From the NCBI RefSeq assembly GCF_900110215.1, contig NZ_FOCX01000001.1, positions 186,001-250,000 on the forward strand: a DNA stretch of 64,000 bases, written 5' to 3'. This stretch comes from Halorientalis persicus. GTDB taxonomy: Archaea > Halobacteriota > Halobacteria > Halobacteriales > Haloarculaceae. The translations under genes were made by a program, and so were the position numbers. This document shows positions 40,617 through 48,900 of the stretch, piece after piece (positions within the stretch are counted from its first letter, which is position 1; the number at the start of each line of letters is the position of its first letter). The notes below the pieces were generated by a model. That model did not search any database. It saw only the letters and a program-made list of their open reading frames with translations, and was not told where the DNA came from.

Positions 40617-41077
40617 CAGGCATCACCCTCCTGGAGGATCAGTTCGACGTCGACTTCCGGGGAGTTCCACTCCGTGGCCCGCCCCATCGCGCGGGGCTTG
40701 CGGCCGCGGGTCTCGCCGACCTTGTGGGCGGCGACGTGGATGATCTCCATGGTCTCACCGTCGTATCCCTGGTGGTCGGCGTTGCCGACCGCGTTCTCGA
40801 GCAGGTCGAGGAAAGCCTCGCTGGCCTTCTCCGGGAAGCGACCGGCGTCCCAGCCGTCGATGTCGTTGCGGTGACCGACGCCCGAGTTGTGAGATTTGAA
40901 GGGCACCGACTGCTCTTCGTTGACGACCGCTTCGAGGTACTCCTCGGCCTCGCCGGCGGTCATCCCCTTGATCTCGCGGGCGATGGCCTTGCTGTGCTTG
41001 TGGCTCATCTGCCGTTCCCGAAGCATGGCTTTCGCCGTGGTGTCCGGGTCCGGGTCGATTGAGTAGCTGATTCCCAT
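40616..41077 (-). CDS. rpl22: Ribosomal protein uL22
   Basis: 153 residues. It opens MGISYSIDPDPDTTAKAM and shows KHSKAIAREIKGMTAGEAEE and the PRAMGRATEWNSPEVDV beta-loop that reaches the peptide exit tunnel. Its start shares a base with the uS3 region through TGATG. Confidence 0.95.
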   Translation of the reverse strand: MGISYSIDPDPDTTAKAMLRERQMSHKHSKAIAREIKGMTAGEAEEYLEAVVNEEQSVPFKSHNSGVGHRNDIDGWDAGRFPEKASEAFLDLLENAVGNADHQGYDGETMEIIHVAAHKVGETRGRKPRAMGRATEWNSPEVDVELILQEGDA

Positions 41078-41080
41078 GTG

Positions 41081-41503
41081 TTACTTGAGTGGCACGAACT
41101 TGGAGGATCGGGTCGCCCCGATCCCGGCCTGTCCGTGCTCGACGGATGTCCGTGTGAGCTGGAACTCGCCGAGGTAGTGGCCCAGCATCTCGGGCTCTAT
41201 CTCGACGCGCTCGAAGCTCTGGCCGTTGTGGACGGCGAACGTGAGTCCGATCATCTCCGGCAGGATCGGCATATCCCGGAGGTGGGTGCGGATCGGATCG
41301 TTCGCGGTCTCCTCCTCACCGGCCTCGCGGGCCTCCTCGAGCAGCTGTTCTTTCTCGTAGGACAGGCCGCGCTGGATGCTTCGCCGCTGGCGTGCGGGGA
41401 GCAGTTCCGCGACCTCGTCGATGTCCATGTCCTGCAACTCCTCGAGACTGTGACCACGGTAGGAGAACTCTCCCTCGTGGCCGATCTGGTACTCCGAACT
41501 CAT
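41081..41503 (-). CDS. rps19: Ribosomal protein uS19
   Basis: 140 residues. [19 protein letters not shown] and the C-terminal [19 protein letters not shown] (archaeal S19 signature) are present. It binds S13 in the head of the small subunit. It overlaps uL2 by four bases. Confidence 0.95.
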   Translation of the reverse strand: MSSEYQIGHEGEFSYRGHSLEELQDMDIDEVAELLPARQRRSIQRGLSYEKEQLLEEAREAGEEETANDPIRTHLRDMPILPEMIGLTFAVHNGQSFERVEIEPEMLGHYLGEFQLTRTSVEHGQAGIGATRSSKFVPLK

Positions 41504-42231
41504 TCAGAACCACCCTTCCCGCCGCGGCCGGTCTTCCGGGAGCTAATGTCCCCGACCTTCCGGCCCGGCGGCGCGTTCCGCGAGATGGACTTGGGCTTGC
41601 CGGGGTGCTGGCGACCGCCACCACCGAACGGGTGGTCGACGGCGTTCATCGCCACACCGCGGACGTTCGGCCACTTCGTCCCTCGCGCTTTCATCTTGTG
41701 GTACTTGTTGCCCGCTTTGACGTGGGGCTTCTCGGTCCGGCCGCCACCGGCGACGACCCCGATGGTCGCCCGGCAGTCCGGATCGAGCCGCTTGATCTCC
41801 CCCGACGGGAGCTTCACCACCGCGACCGAGCGGTCGTGGGTCATCAGGTTGGCGGAGACGCCCGACGCACGGGCGAACTTCCCACCGTCACCGGGGTTGG
41901 CCTCGACGTTACAGACCGGGACCCCTTCCGGGATCTCGGCCAGGGGCATCGTGTTGCCCGGCTCGATAGCCGCGGAGATCCCGACCTGGATCTGATCGCC
42001 CAGGCCGATCCCTTCCGGCGCGAGCACGAGGCGCTGATCGCCGTCCTCGAACTCGACGGCCGCGACCGGCGCGCTGCGGGCCGGGTCGTGTTCGATGTCG
42101 ACGACCGTGCCCGAGACGACGTCGGCGTCTTCGACCGTTCGGTGCGACAGGTCCGCCTTGTAGCGGTGCGACGGGGCCCGGAACGTCGGACCACCGCGAC
42201 CGCGTCGTTGTCCCTGAATTCGTCGTCCCAT
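41500..42231 (-). CDS. rpl2: Ribosomal protein uL2
   Basis: 243 residues. The C-terminal loop [20 protein letters not shown] carries the conserved His near the peptidyl transferase centre. The N-terminus [20 protein letters not shown] is basic. It is required for subunit joining and peptidyl transfer. Confidence 0.96.
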   Translation of the reverse strand: MGRRIQGQRRGRGGPTFRAPSHRYKADLSHRTVEDADVVSGTVVDIEHDPARSAPVAAVEFEDGDQRLVLAPEGIGLGDQIQVGISAAIEPGNTMPLAEIPEGVPVCNVEANPGDGGKFARASGVSANLMTHDRSVAVVKLPSGEIKRLDPDCRATIGVVAGGGRTEKPHVKAGNKYHKMKARGTKWPNVRGVAMNAVDHPFGGGGRQHPGKPKSISRNAPPGRKVGDISSRKTGRGGKGGSE

Positions 42232-42233
42232 GG

Positions 42234-42488
42234 TCAGAACACCCCGATCCGGGAGGCGATCTCTTCGGCGTCGTCCTCCTCGGAGAGCGTCACCGTCGCC
42301 TTCTTCTCGCCTTTCATCGTGACCATCGTGTTCACGTCGACGATCGACACGTCGAACTGCCCTTCGATGGCCTCGGCGATTTCGTCTTTCCCCGCGCCGG
42401 AATCGACGATGAACTGGAGCTTGTTCTCGAAGTCCATCTTGTTCATCGCCTTCTCCGTGACGTGGGGGTACCGGAGGACCGAACTCAT
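42234..42488 (-). CDS. rpl23: Ribosomal protein uL23
   Basis: 84 residues opening MSSVLRYPHVTEKAMNKMDF, the normal archaeal start. It lies at the tunnel exit and helps bind the signal recognition particle. The short extended loop of bacterial L23 is absent. It overlaps uL4 by four bases. Confidence 0.95.
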   Translation of the reverse strand: MSSVLRYPHVTEKAMNKMDFENKLQFIVDSGAGKDEIAEAIEGQFDVSIVDVNTMVTMKGEKKATVTLSEEDDAEEIASRIGVF

Positions 42489-43228
42489 CGTTCGGCCACC
42501 TCCTCGAGCGCGCTCTCGGTCCAGACGGTGAGCCGGCCGGGCTGGCCGCCGGGCGCGAGGTCTTCCGCGTTGACCTCCCGACCGGTCGTCACGTCCGCGC
42601 CCGCGAGGTTGCGGGCGGCACGCGAAGGCTCCTCGCTGGTGACGAACAGAATCGAGGACGGCCGACGGTACTTCCGGCCGCGGGTCTTCCCCTGACCGGC
42701 CTTGATCTTCGTCTCGTCGGCGCGCTCGATGTCGTCTTCGAGGCCCAGCGCCTCCAGCACGTCGACGACTTCCTGGGTCTTCTGGAGGTCCTCGAACTCG
42801 TCTGAGACGACCAGGGGCAGGTCGACGCTGTCGTCGAACTCGTGCCCGCGCTCGCGAACGGTCTCCTCGTCGGTCGTGGCCGCGACGGCCGACCGGACGG
42901 CGAGCTTGCGCTCCTTGTCGTTGATGTCTTGCGTGCGATCCTTCTCGGACTTCGGCGGGTGGGCCCGACGGCCGCTGACGGCCTGGGGCACGCGACGTGC
43001 CTTGCCACCCTCACGGGGGACGTGAGCCATACCGCGGCCGGAGCCGAAGGACTCGGCCGGCGTTCGCAGGCCGGCGTACTCGTCACTGCCGTAGTCCTGT
43101 TTCCGGTTTGCCTGGGCGGCCAGCACCGCCGACCGGATCAGGTCCGGTCGGAGCTGCGTGTCGAAGACCTCGGGGAGTTCGGCCTCCCCGTCTTCGTCGC
43201 CGTCCAGGGTGTGTACTGTCGCGTTCAT
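42485..43228 (-). CDS. rpl4: Ribosomal protein uL4
   Basis: 247 residues. The extended loop (about 55-105) contains the RNA-binding GSGRGMAHVPREGGKARRVP. It starts MNATVHTLDGDEDGEAELP. It lines the exit tunnel. The ATG is at 43228, and overlap with uL3 suggests translational coupling. Confidence 0.95.
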   Translation of the reverse strand: MNATVHTLDGDEDGEAELPEVFDTQLRPDLIRSAVLAAQANRKQDYGSDEYAGLRTPAESFGSGRGMAHVPREGGKARRVPQAVSGRRAHPPKSEKDRTQDINDKERKLAVRSAVAATTDEETVRERGHEFDDSVDLPLVVSDEFEDLQKTQEVVDVLEALGLEDDIERADETKIKAGQGKTRGRKYRRPSSILFVTSEEPSRAARNLAGADVTTGREVNAEDLAPGGQPGRLTVWTESALEEVAER

Positions 43229-44241
43229 CCTTGGTTACTCTCCTGAGACACGTAGCGCACCTCGGGATCGAGGCGCGGCTGGTCGTTCGGTCGGACCGCC
43301 GGGCGGAAGCGCAGGAGGCGCTTGTCCGGCCCCGGCAGCGAGCCCTTCACCAGCGCGTACGGCCCGTCGACCTCGCCGTAGTTGACGAAACCGCCGTCGA
43401 CGGAGGGTTCGTCGCCCTCGCCCACGTCGATGAGCCGCTTGTTCAGCTCGGTCCGCTGGTGGTAGCCCATCTGCCCCTGCTGGGGGACGGTCGAGCGCAC
43501 ACGCGAGGGGTTCCACGGGCCGAGGTTACCGATCCGGCGCCGCCAGCCCTGGCGCTTGTGCTTGCCTTTCCGCTTTTGAACGCCCCAGCGCTTGACGGGA
43601 CCTTGCGTCCCTTTGCCTTTCGTGACGCCGGAGGCGTCCATGTACTCGCCGGCGCGGAACACGTCGTTCATGGCGTGTTCCCCGCCGTCGTCGACGAGGT
43701 CGAGCGCGAACTCGAGGCGGTCGGAAAGGGAGCCACCGCCGACGCGAGTCTCCATCACGTCGGGCTTTTTCTTGGGGACGCTGGGAACGGCGTCGGGGAC
43801 CGAGTGCGTGATGACACGCACGTCCGCGAGGTCTCCGTTCTCCAGCGCGGTCTGTACTTCGTCGCGCGCGCCCTCGGCGTCGTGCTCGTCGGGCAGGTCC
43901 AGGGTCCGGTCGAGTTCCGGGTGGAACTCGTCGGTCCAGACCTCCGTGAGCGGTCGCTTGCCGTAGGGCGTGTCTTCGTAGGCTCGCACGGCGACGGCGC
44001 GCATCGGCGGCGTCTCGACGACGGTAACGGGCACCGTCTCCTCCATCCCCTCGCGCGGGGAGTCGGGCTCGTCGTTGATCAAAACGACGTGTGTCATGCC
44101 GGCCTTGTATCCGGCGAAGCCCTGGAGGCCCGGCTGTCCCTCGTCGTCGGGCCAGGTGTTGAAGCGCGGCACTTCACTGCCCGACCGCTTACGCGGGCCA
44201 AAGCCCAGCGAGCCTTTGCGTGGTCTGCTTGGTTGTGGCAT
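43225..44241 (-). CDS. rpl3: Ribosomal protein uL3
   Basis: 338 residues. The start MPQPSRPRKGSLGFGPRKRS and the internal KGTQGPVKRWGVQKRKGKHKR are typical of archaeal L3, whose loop reaches the peptidyl transferase centre. It is the first ribosomal protein of the operon and is preceded, seven bases away, by the methyltransferase-like gene. Confidence 0.96.
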   Translation of the reverse strand: MPQPSRPRKGSLGFGPRKRSGSEVPRFNTWPDDEGQPGLQGFAGYKAGMTHVVLINDEPDSPREGMEETVPVTVVETPPMRAVAVRAYEDTPYGKRPLTEVWTDEFHPELDRTLDLPDEHDAEGARDEVQTALENGDLADVRVITHSVPDAVPSVPKKKPDVMETRVGGGSLSDRLEFALDLVDDGGEHAMNDVFRAGEYMDASGVTKGKGTQGPVKRWGVQKRKGKHKRQGWRRRIGNLGPWNPSRVRSTVPQQGQMGYHQRTELNKRLIDVGEGDEPSVDGGFVNYGEVDGPYALVKGSLPGPDKRLLRFRPAVRPNDQPRLDPEVRYVSQESNQG

Positions 44242-44248
44242 TCGTTGG

Positions 44249-45124
44249 TCACTCCGTGAGTGAGAGGCAGGTGAGCACGGCGAACATCGCTTCTTCCGTT
44301 CGCACGACCTCGCTGCCTTGATTCGGAACCGCGTTCAACCAGAGGTCGAACCGGGACCCATCCGGTTCGTCCGCGGGTAGATCCGTCCGTTCTCGCTCGG
44401 TCTCTTCACCGCCCTCGTCGCCGCCCGGTGGGGCGACACCGAGTATCTCCGGCAGGCCGCGCTCGGGCGCTCCGAACGCGACCGTCATGCCTCGCGGCCC
44501 CGTGTCGGCGACGATGTCGCCGAGACGGTCGACACTCAGCTGTTCGCCGTGCCGTGATGTGGCAAGGCGGACGCCGGCGTCGTCACGCGAGAGCTCCGTC
44601 GAGAGGTCCGACGCCTCGACGACGAATCCCGGTGGGGACTCGTCGACGAACTTGGCGCGGACCGGCCGTCGCGAAGAGACCCTGATGGATACGCGCTCCC
44701 CCTCGGCCACGCCCTCGTCGGGCATGGGGAGGGAGATCGGGTGTTGCAGTCCGCAATTGACCCGAACGCGTCCGTCAGATCCGACCTCGGTCACGATTCC
44801 CTGTCTTAACGACCCCGAATCGTCCGATCCGGAGCCGGTCCGTGAGGCGACGCGGAGCGGCGGCAGGACGCCCGCGTACTCTAATTCGTCCCGCTTGCCC
44901 CACGCCTCCTTTCGGAGGTACGGCGGCGTCGCGGCGTACCGCAGCACGGTTTCGACGAACCCGTCACCCCACCGGCCTTCGGCCCCGGAATCGGGGAAGA
45001 CGACCAGACGATCGACCCGGAACACCGCCGCCGCGCGGGCGACGTAACCGAGTTTGCGAGTGGCCTCGCGTTTGTCCTCGGCTTCCCGGGTCAGCGATGA
45101 CGGCACGAGTACGCTGACTGTCAT
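44249..45124 (-). CDS. SPOUT-family RNA methyltransferase
   Basis: 291 residues. The start MTVSVLVPSSLTREAEDKREATRK fits the C9orf114-like SPOUT (DUF171) family, and a central OB-like insert spans about residues 105-170. The C-terminal MTVAFGAPERGLPEILG and LNAVPNQGSEVVRTEEA form the knotted SAM-binding site. It is found at the head of the archaeal S10 operon and probably modifies rRNA. The ATG read from 45124 is used because the frame upstream runs through the promoter. Confidence 0.85.
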   Translation of the reverse strand: MTVSVLVPSSLTREAEDKREATRKLGYVARAAAVFRVDRLVVFPDSGAEGRWGDGFVETVLRYAATPPYLRKEAWGKRDELEYAGVLPPLRVASRTGSGSDDSGSLRQGIVTEVGSDGRVRVNCGLQHPISLPMPDEGVAEGERVSIRVSSRRPVRAKFVDESPPGFVVEASDLSTELSRDDAGVRLATSRHGEQLSVDRLGDIVADTGPRGMTVAFGAPERGLPEILGVAPPGGDEGGEETERERTDLPADEPDGSRFDLWLNAVPNQGSEVVRTEEAMFAVLTCLSLTE

Positions 45125-45181
45125 GCCGTGACGCTTCCACGCCACGCCACTAGACTGTGCCGAATCTACTCTACTGCCAGG

Positions 45182-45188
45182 TTAAAAA
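45182..45188 (-). promoter_or_regulatory. S10-spc operon promoter
   Basis: The minus-strand TTTTTAA lies about 60 bases before the start of the SPOUT gene. Transcription would start near 45158, leaving a leader of about 34 bases. I see no other good promoter inside the following 14 kb of overlapping genes on this strand. Confidence 0.5.
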
Positions 45189-45308
45189 GACCCCGCTTCG
45201 CGTGCGCGTTGAGTCGCGTTCACACGGGTCAGCGTTCAAGCAGGTTCGGGCCGAGCAGCGCGCCACACGCGCGACCACTTATGATGTCGGACGTGGAACC
45301 GCTATCCC

Positions 45309-45674
45309 ATGATCGGACGCACCCAGTGGGCCATTCCGGAGGGGTACATTCCCGAGACAAGCCACGGGCCGCTCGAACTGGAGAGCCACGAGACGATCTG
45401 CCTGCTGAACGCGACCGACGACGACGCCCACGTCGAGGTGACGGTGTACTTCGAGGACCGCGAGCCTGTCGGCCCCTACGAGGTGACCGTGCCCGCCGAA
45501 CGGACGACACACGTCCAGTTCAACGAGTTCGAAGCGCCCGAGATCCCCCGAGGAGTGGCCTTCGCCAGCGTGATCGAGTCGGACCGGCCCGTCGTCTGTC
45601 AGCACACCCGACTGGACTCCCGGCAGGCCGAGAACGCGCTGTTGTCGACCGTGGCGTATCCGGGTGACGCGTAG
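45309..45674 (+). CDS. Sensory rhodopsin transducer-like protein (ASRT family)
   Basis: 121 residues. The sequence matches the family of the Anabaena sensory rhodopsin transducer: IGRTQWAIPEGYIPE, SHETICLLNATDDDAHVEV, TVYFEDREPVGPYEVTVPA, and the C-terminal CQHTRLDSRQAENALLSTVAYPG. ASRT is a soluble tetrameric beta-sandwich that binds the cytoplasmic face of a microbial rhodopsin and may carry its signal. A TATA-like CTTATGAT near 45281 fits a leaderless start. No rhodopsin gene is in the window. Confidence 0.8.
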   Translation: MIGRTQWAIPEGYIPETSHGPLELESHETICLLNATDDDAHVEVTVYFEDREPVGPYEVTVPAERTTHVQFNEFEAPEIPRGVAFASVIESDRPVVCQHTRLDSRQAENALLSTVAYPGDA

Positions 45675-45774
45675 GTCGCGTTCGGGACGGACTGGCACGC
45701 CGGCCGGCGGTTTCGAACCGATTCGGAAGCCTTATACCTTCCACCATGATTACTGTGTGATGTAGCGAAGTAGC

Positions 45775-45845
45775 GCGCTGGTGGTGTAGTGGTATCACAG
45801 GACCCTGCCACGGTCCTAACCCGAGTTCAAATCTCGGCCAGCGCA
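45775..45845 (+). tRNA. tRNA-Gly(GCC)
   Basis: A 71-base cloverleaf with GCGCTGG/CCAGCGC acceptor arms and discriminator A. The anticodon arm GGACC-CTGCCAC-GGTCC reads GCC at 45807-45809. There is no intron and no encoded CCA. A TATA-like CTTATACC lies about 40 bases upstream. Confidence 0.96.
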
Positions 45846-45865
45846 TTTCTGTCGAGCGCAAATTC

Positions 45866-45892
45866 GTGAGCGACCGCTGTGTGGTCGCTCAC
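45866..45892. terminator. 10-bp GTGAGCGACC hairpin
   Basis: Perfect ten-base arms GTGAGCGACC and GGTCGCTCAC with a seven-base loop lie between tRNA-Gly and the 3' end of the giant minus-strand gene. It is symmetrical, so it could act on transcripts from either side. Confidence 0.45.
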
Positions 45893-45974
45893 ATCGGCGC
45901 GAGACGAGATCGTTCAGAGGGGCGAGAATCCAGTCGCGGTCGCTCGCCCGGACCGTGAGCGGGGCCGACCCCCG

Positions 45975-48900
45975 CTATCGCTGTCGGGCGCGTCGTCGGG
46001 CGACGAGAGCCACGAGTAGCGCGAGCGACGCGACCATTGCGGTGAAGCCGAATCCTGGGCCAGTCGCATCGGTTGTCGTGGTCGCTGAGTCTGTCGTCCC
46101 GGGGTCCGGCGCGGGGTCGGCCGCGGGTGCGGACTCGGTGACCGGGACCGGGGTCGGTTCGGTGGTCGGTGTCTCGGGCGCCGTCTGGGGTGGCGCCACG
46201 ATCGCGAGCGTCGAGTTCACGCCGTCGACGGCGAAGGTAGTGCGGTCCCGGTCGTCCCGAACGACGCGTACAGACAGCGACTGCCACTCGTCTGTGGCCG
46301 GGACGTATCGGAGCGCCCGGACGTCGCTGGGAGCGACGCCCGCATCCGTCAGTTCGGCACGCGACACGCCGACTCGCACCGACGCCTCGGTGTCGGATTC
46401 GGGGAGGGCGACCTGGACGAACGCGAGCATCGTCCCGTCGGGAATCCGCGCGCCGGCGGGGGGCCCCGACCGCTCGGCGACGCTGACGACACCGGACTGG
46501 CCGGGAACGCTGACGGATTCGACGGAGCCGTTCTCGAAGGCGGCGGTGTCACCGTCGAACTGCGCCGTCGAGGTCGACTCGGCCGGTTCCTCCAGGACGG
46601 TCACAGACCCGAGATCCGTCCCGCCCACCCCGAGGTCGTAGGCGCCGGGCTCGGTAACGTTGTGCCTGAACTGGAGGGTCGTCTCGTCGTTCGGCGCGAT
46701 TTCACCGGCCCGGGTGGCGTCCGTCGCCGCACCGTCGACCGAGAGCGACAGGTCGTACTCGCCGGCTTTGCCGCCCGTGTTTCGGACGGTCGCGGTGACC
46801 GTCAACGGCTCGCCGGCCGCGACGACCCGCGACTGGACCGCCGCATCGACGGTGATCTCGGGCCTGACTAGGTTCCCCGAGCTGACGCCGGATCCGCCCC
46901 CGACCGATCCGCTGGACCCGCCGTTCCCGCTGGAACCGCCGTTCCCGCCGTCGTTATCGCTCTCGTCTCCCTCACTCTCGTCGTCGTCCTCCTCTTCTCC
47001 CTCACTCTCGTCGTCGTCCTCCTCTTCTTCCTCACTCTCGTCGTCCTCGCCGTCGACGACGGTCGACAGTGACGCGGTCGCCTCGTTGCCGTTGGTGTCG
47101 GAGGCGGTCAGCACGAGGTCGTACTCGCCAGGAGCGAGCGGCGCGCCGGTCCCGTTCGTCCCGTTCCACTCGATCGGGAGCGTGCTGTCGAAGGCGGCCG
47201 TCACGTCGCGTTCGAGGACTGTCGCGTTGCTTCCGTTGCGCACGGCCAGCGTCGCGCTGGCCGGGTTCTCGTCGGCGAGGGCGACCGAGATCGTCGTCGG
47301 CGCCGTCTCGTTGACCGGCCCGGCACCGCGTGCGGATTCGAACTGTTCGATCCGCGGCGGCGACTGGTCGGTCAGGTTCGCGGTGATCGTCAGGTCCCGC
47401 GGGGAGTCGACGGTCAGCGACCGGCCGTACACTCGCCCGTCGAAGCGGCTTTCGTTCGGCAGTAGCACCGTCACGGTGACGTTCCCCGTGACTTCGATTC
47501 CCGGCCTCCTGGTGGCCTCGGGAACGAACAGCCCGTCGTCGGTGGTCGCGTTCGGGAAGATGACCGACGCCCGGGCACCGGTCGGACTGGTGTGTTGCAC
47601 TTTCAGGGAAGCGTTCTCGACCGGATCGCCGGCTTCGGTCACGACGGTCACGTCGAGCGGGTGAGCGTCCGGGAGTGTCGCGCTACCGAGGTCCTCGTCC
47701 CCGGTCGGCGTGAAGTGGGTCAAACCGTACAGGTCCGGCGACCCGTCCCTGGGGAACACGGCGGCGTCGTCCGGGACCGTCCCGTTGCGCTGTGGGAAGG
47801 TCGCGGGATGGGCCTGATAGTAGGAAATCTCCCGTGGGCTCCCGGGGGCCGTCGTGATCTCGAAGCCGCCGTCGCTCCCGGTGATGACCTCGTCCTCGAG
47901 TCCGATGAGCCGACAGACGGTGCCGTACCAGTCGTTGACGACGACCGGACTCCGGCTCCGCGTCGCGTCGGCTACGGTGATGGTGGCGCCCGCAGCCGGA
48001 TCCCCGTCAGCTTCGCGAACGGAGCCGGTCACGTCGACCGTCGCGACGGTCGTGTTGGCGTCCGCTGACGGCGTCTCGGTCTCCCGGTTGCCAGCGGTGT
48101 CGACTGCAGTACACATGAACCGGTAGGACTCGCCGAGTTCGCCACTGAACGTGGTAGTACGGTTCTCGACACCGACTCTGGCGGCCTGCCACGTCTCCCC
48201 GCCGTCAGACGAGACGAAGATCGTCACGTAGTCGATCTCGCCGACGGGATCGGTGCCCGTCCACGACAGCGTCAGGTTCTCCGGGCTCCGGGCCGGGAGC
48301 GGGTCGACCCGGCAACTCGGGGCCGCCGTGTCGATGACGTTGACCGTCTCGTCGGTCGTGAGGCTACTCACCTCGTCGAACCGGATCGTGGCGTCGTTCT
48401 CGATGCGAGTGCCGTCGGCCAGCCCCGGCTTGGGGTCGGCCGACAGGAGGACCGTGCCCGTCTCGTTCGGTTCGAGGTCGGTGTTTTGCAGGTGCCACTC
48501 GACGGTCCGCCCGTCGAGGGTGGCCGTGTGCCGTTCGACGACGGTGTCGGTTCGGGTCACCGTCTCGTTCCCGAGGGTGACGTTCCGGGTGCGGGTCTGG
48601 CTCCCGTTGTACAGTGTCGCGGGCTGACTGTCGTTCAGCGCGACGCGCTCCCGGTCAGCGGTGAACACCTCGACCGACGAGAGATCGAGCGTGTCGGGGA
48701 GTTCATCGGTGATCGTGACGTTCGTCGCCGTCGCGTTGCCGACGTTCTCGAAGTGGACGACGTACGGCAGCGTGGTGTTGGGCGTGACGTACTTCTTTGC
48801 CCCCACGATCTTCTCGTTGGGATCGCTCGACGTGTCGACCTGGTTCTCGTCGGGCGCACAGGGCGGCGTCAGGTGTCGGTCCCCACGGAGGTTCTTGGTC

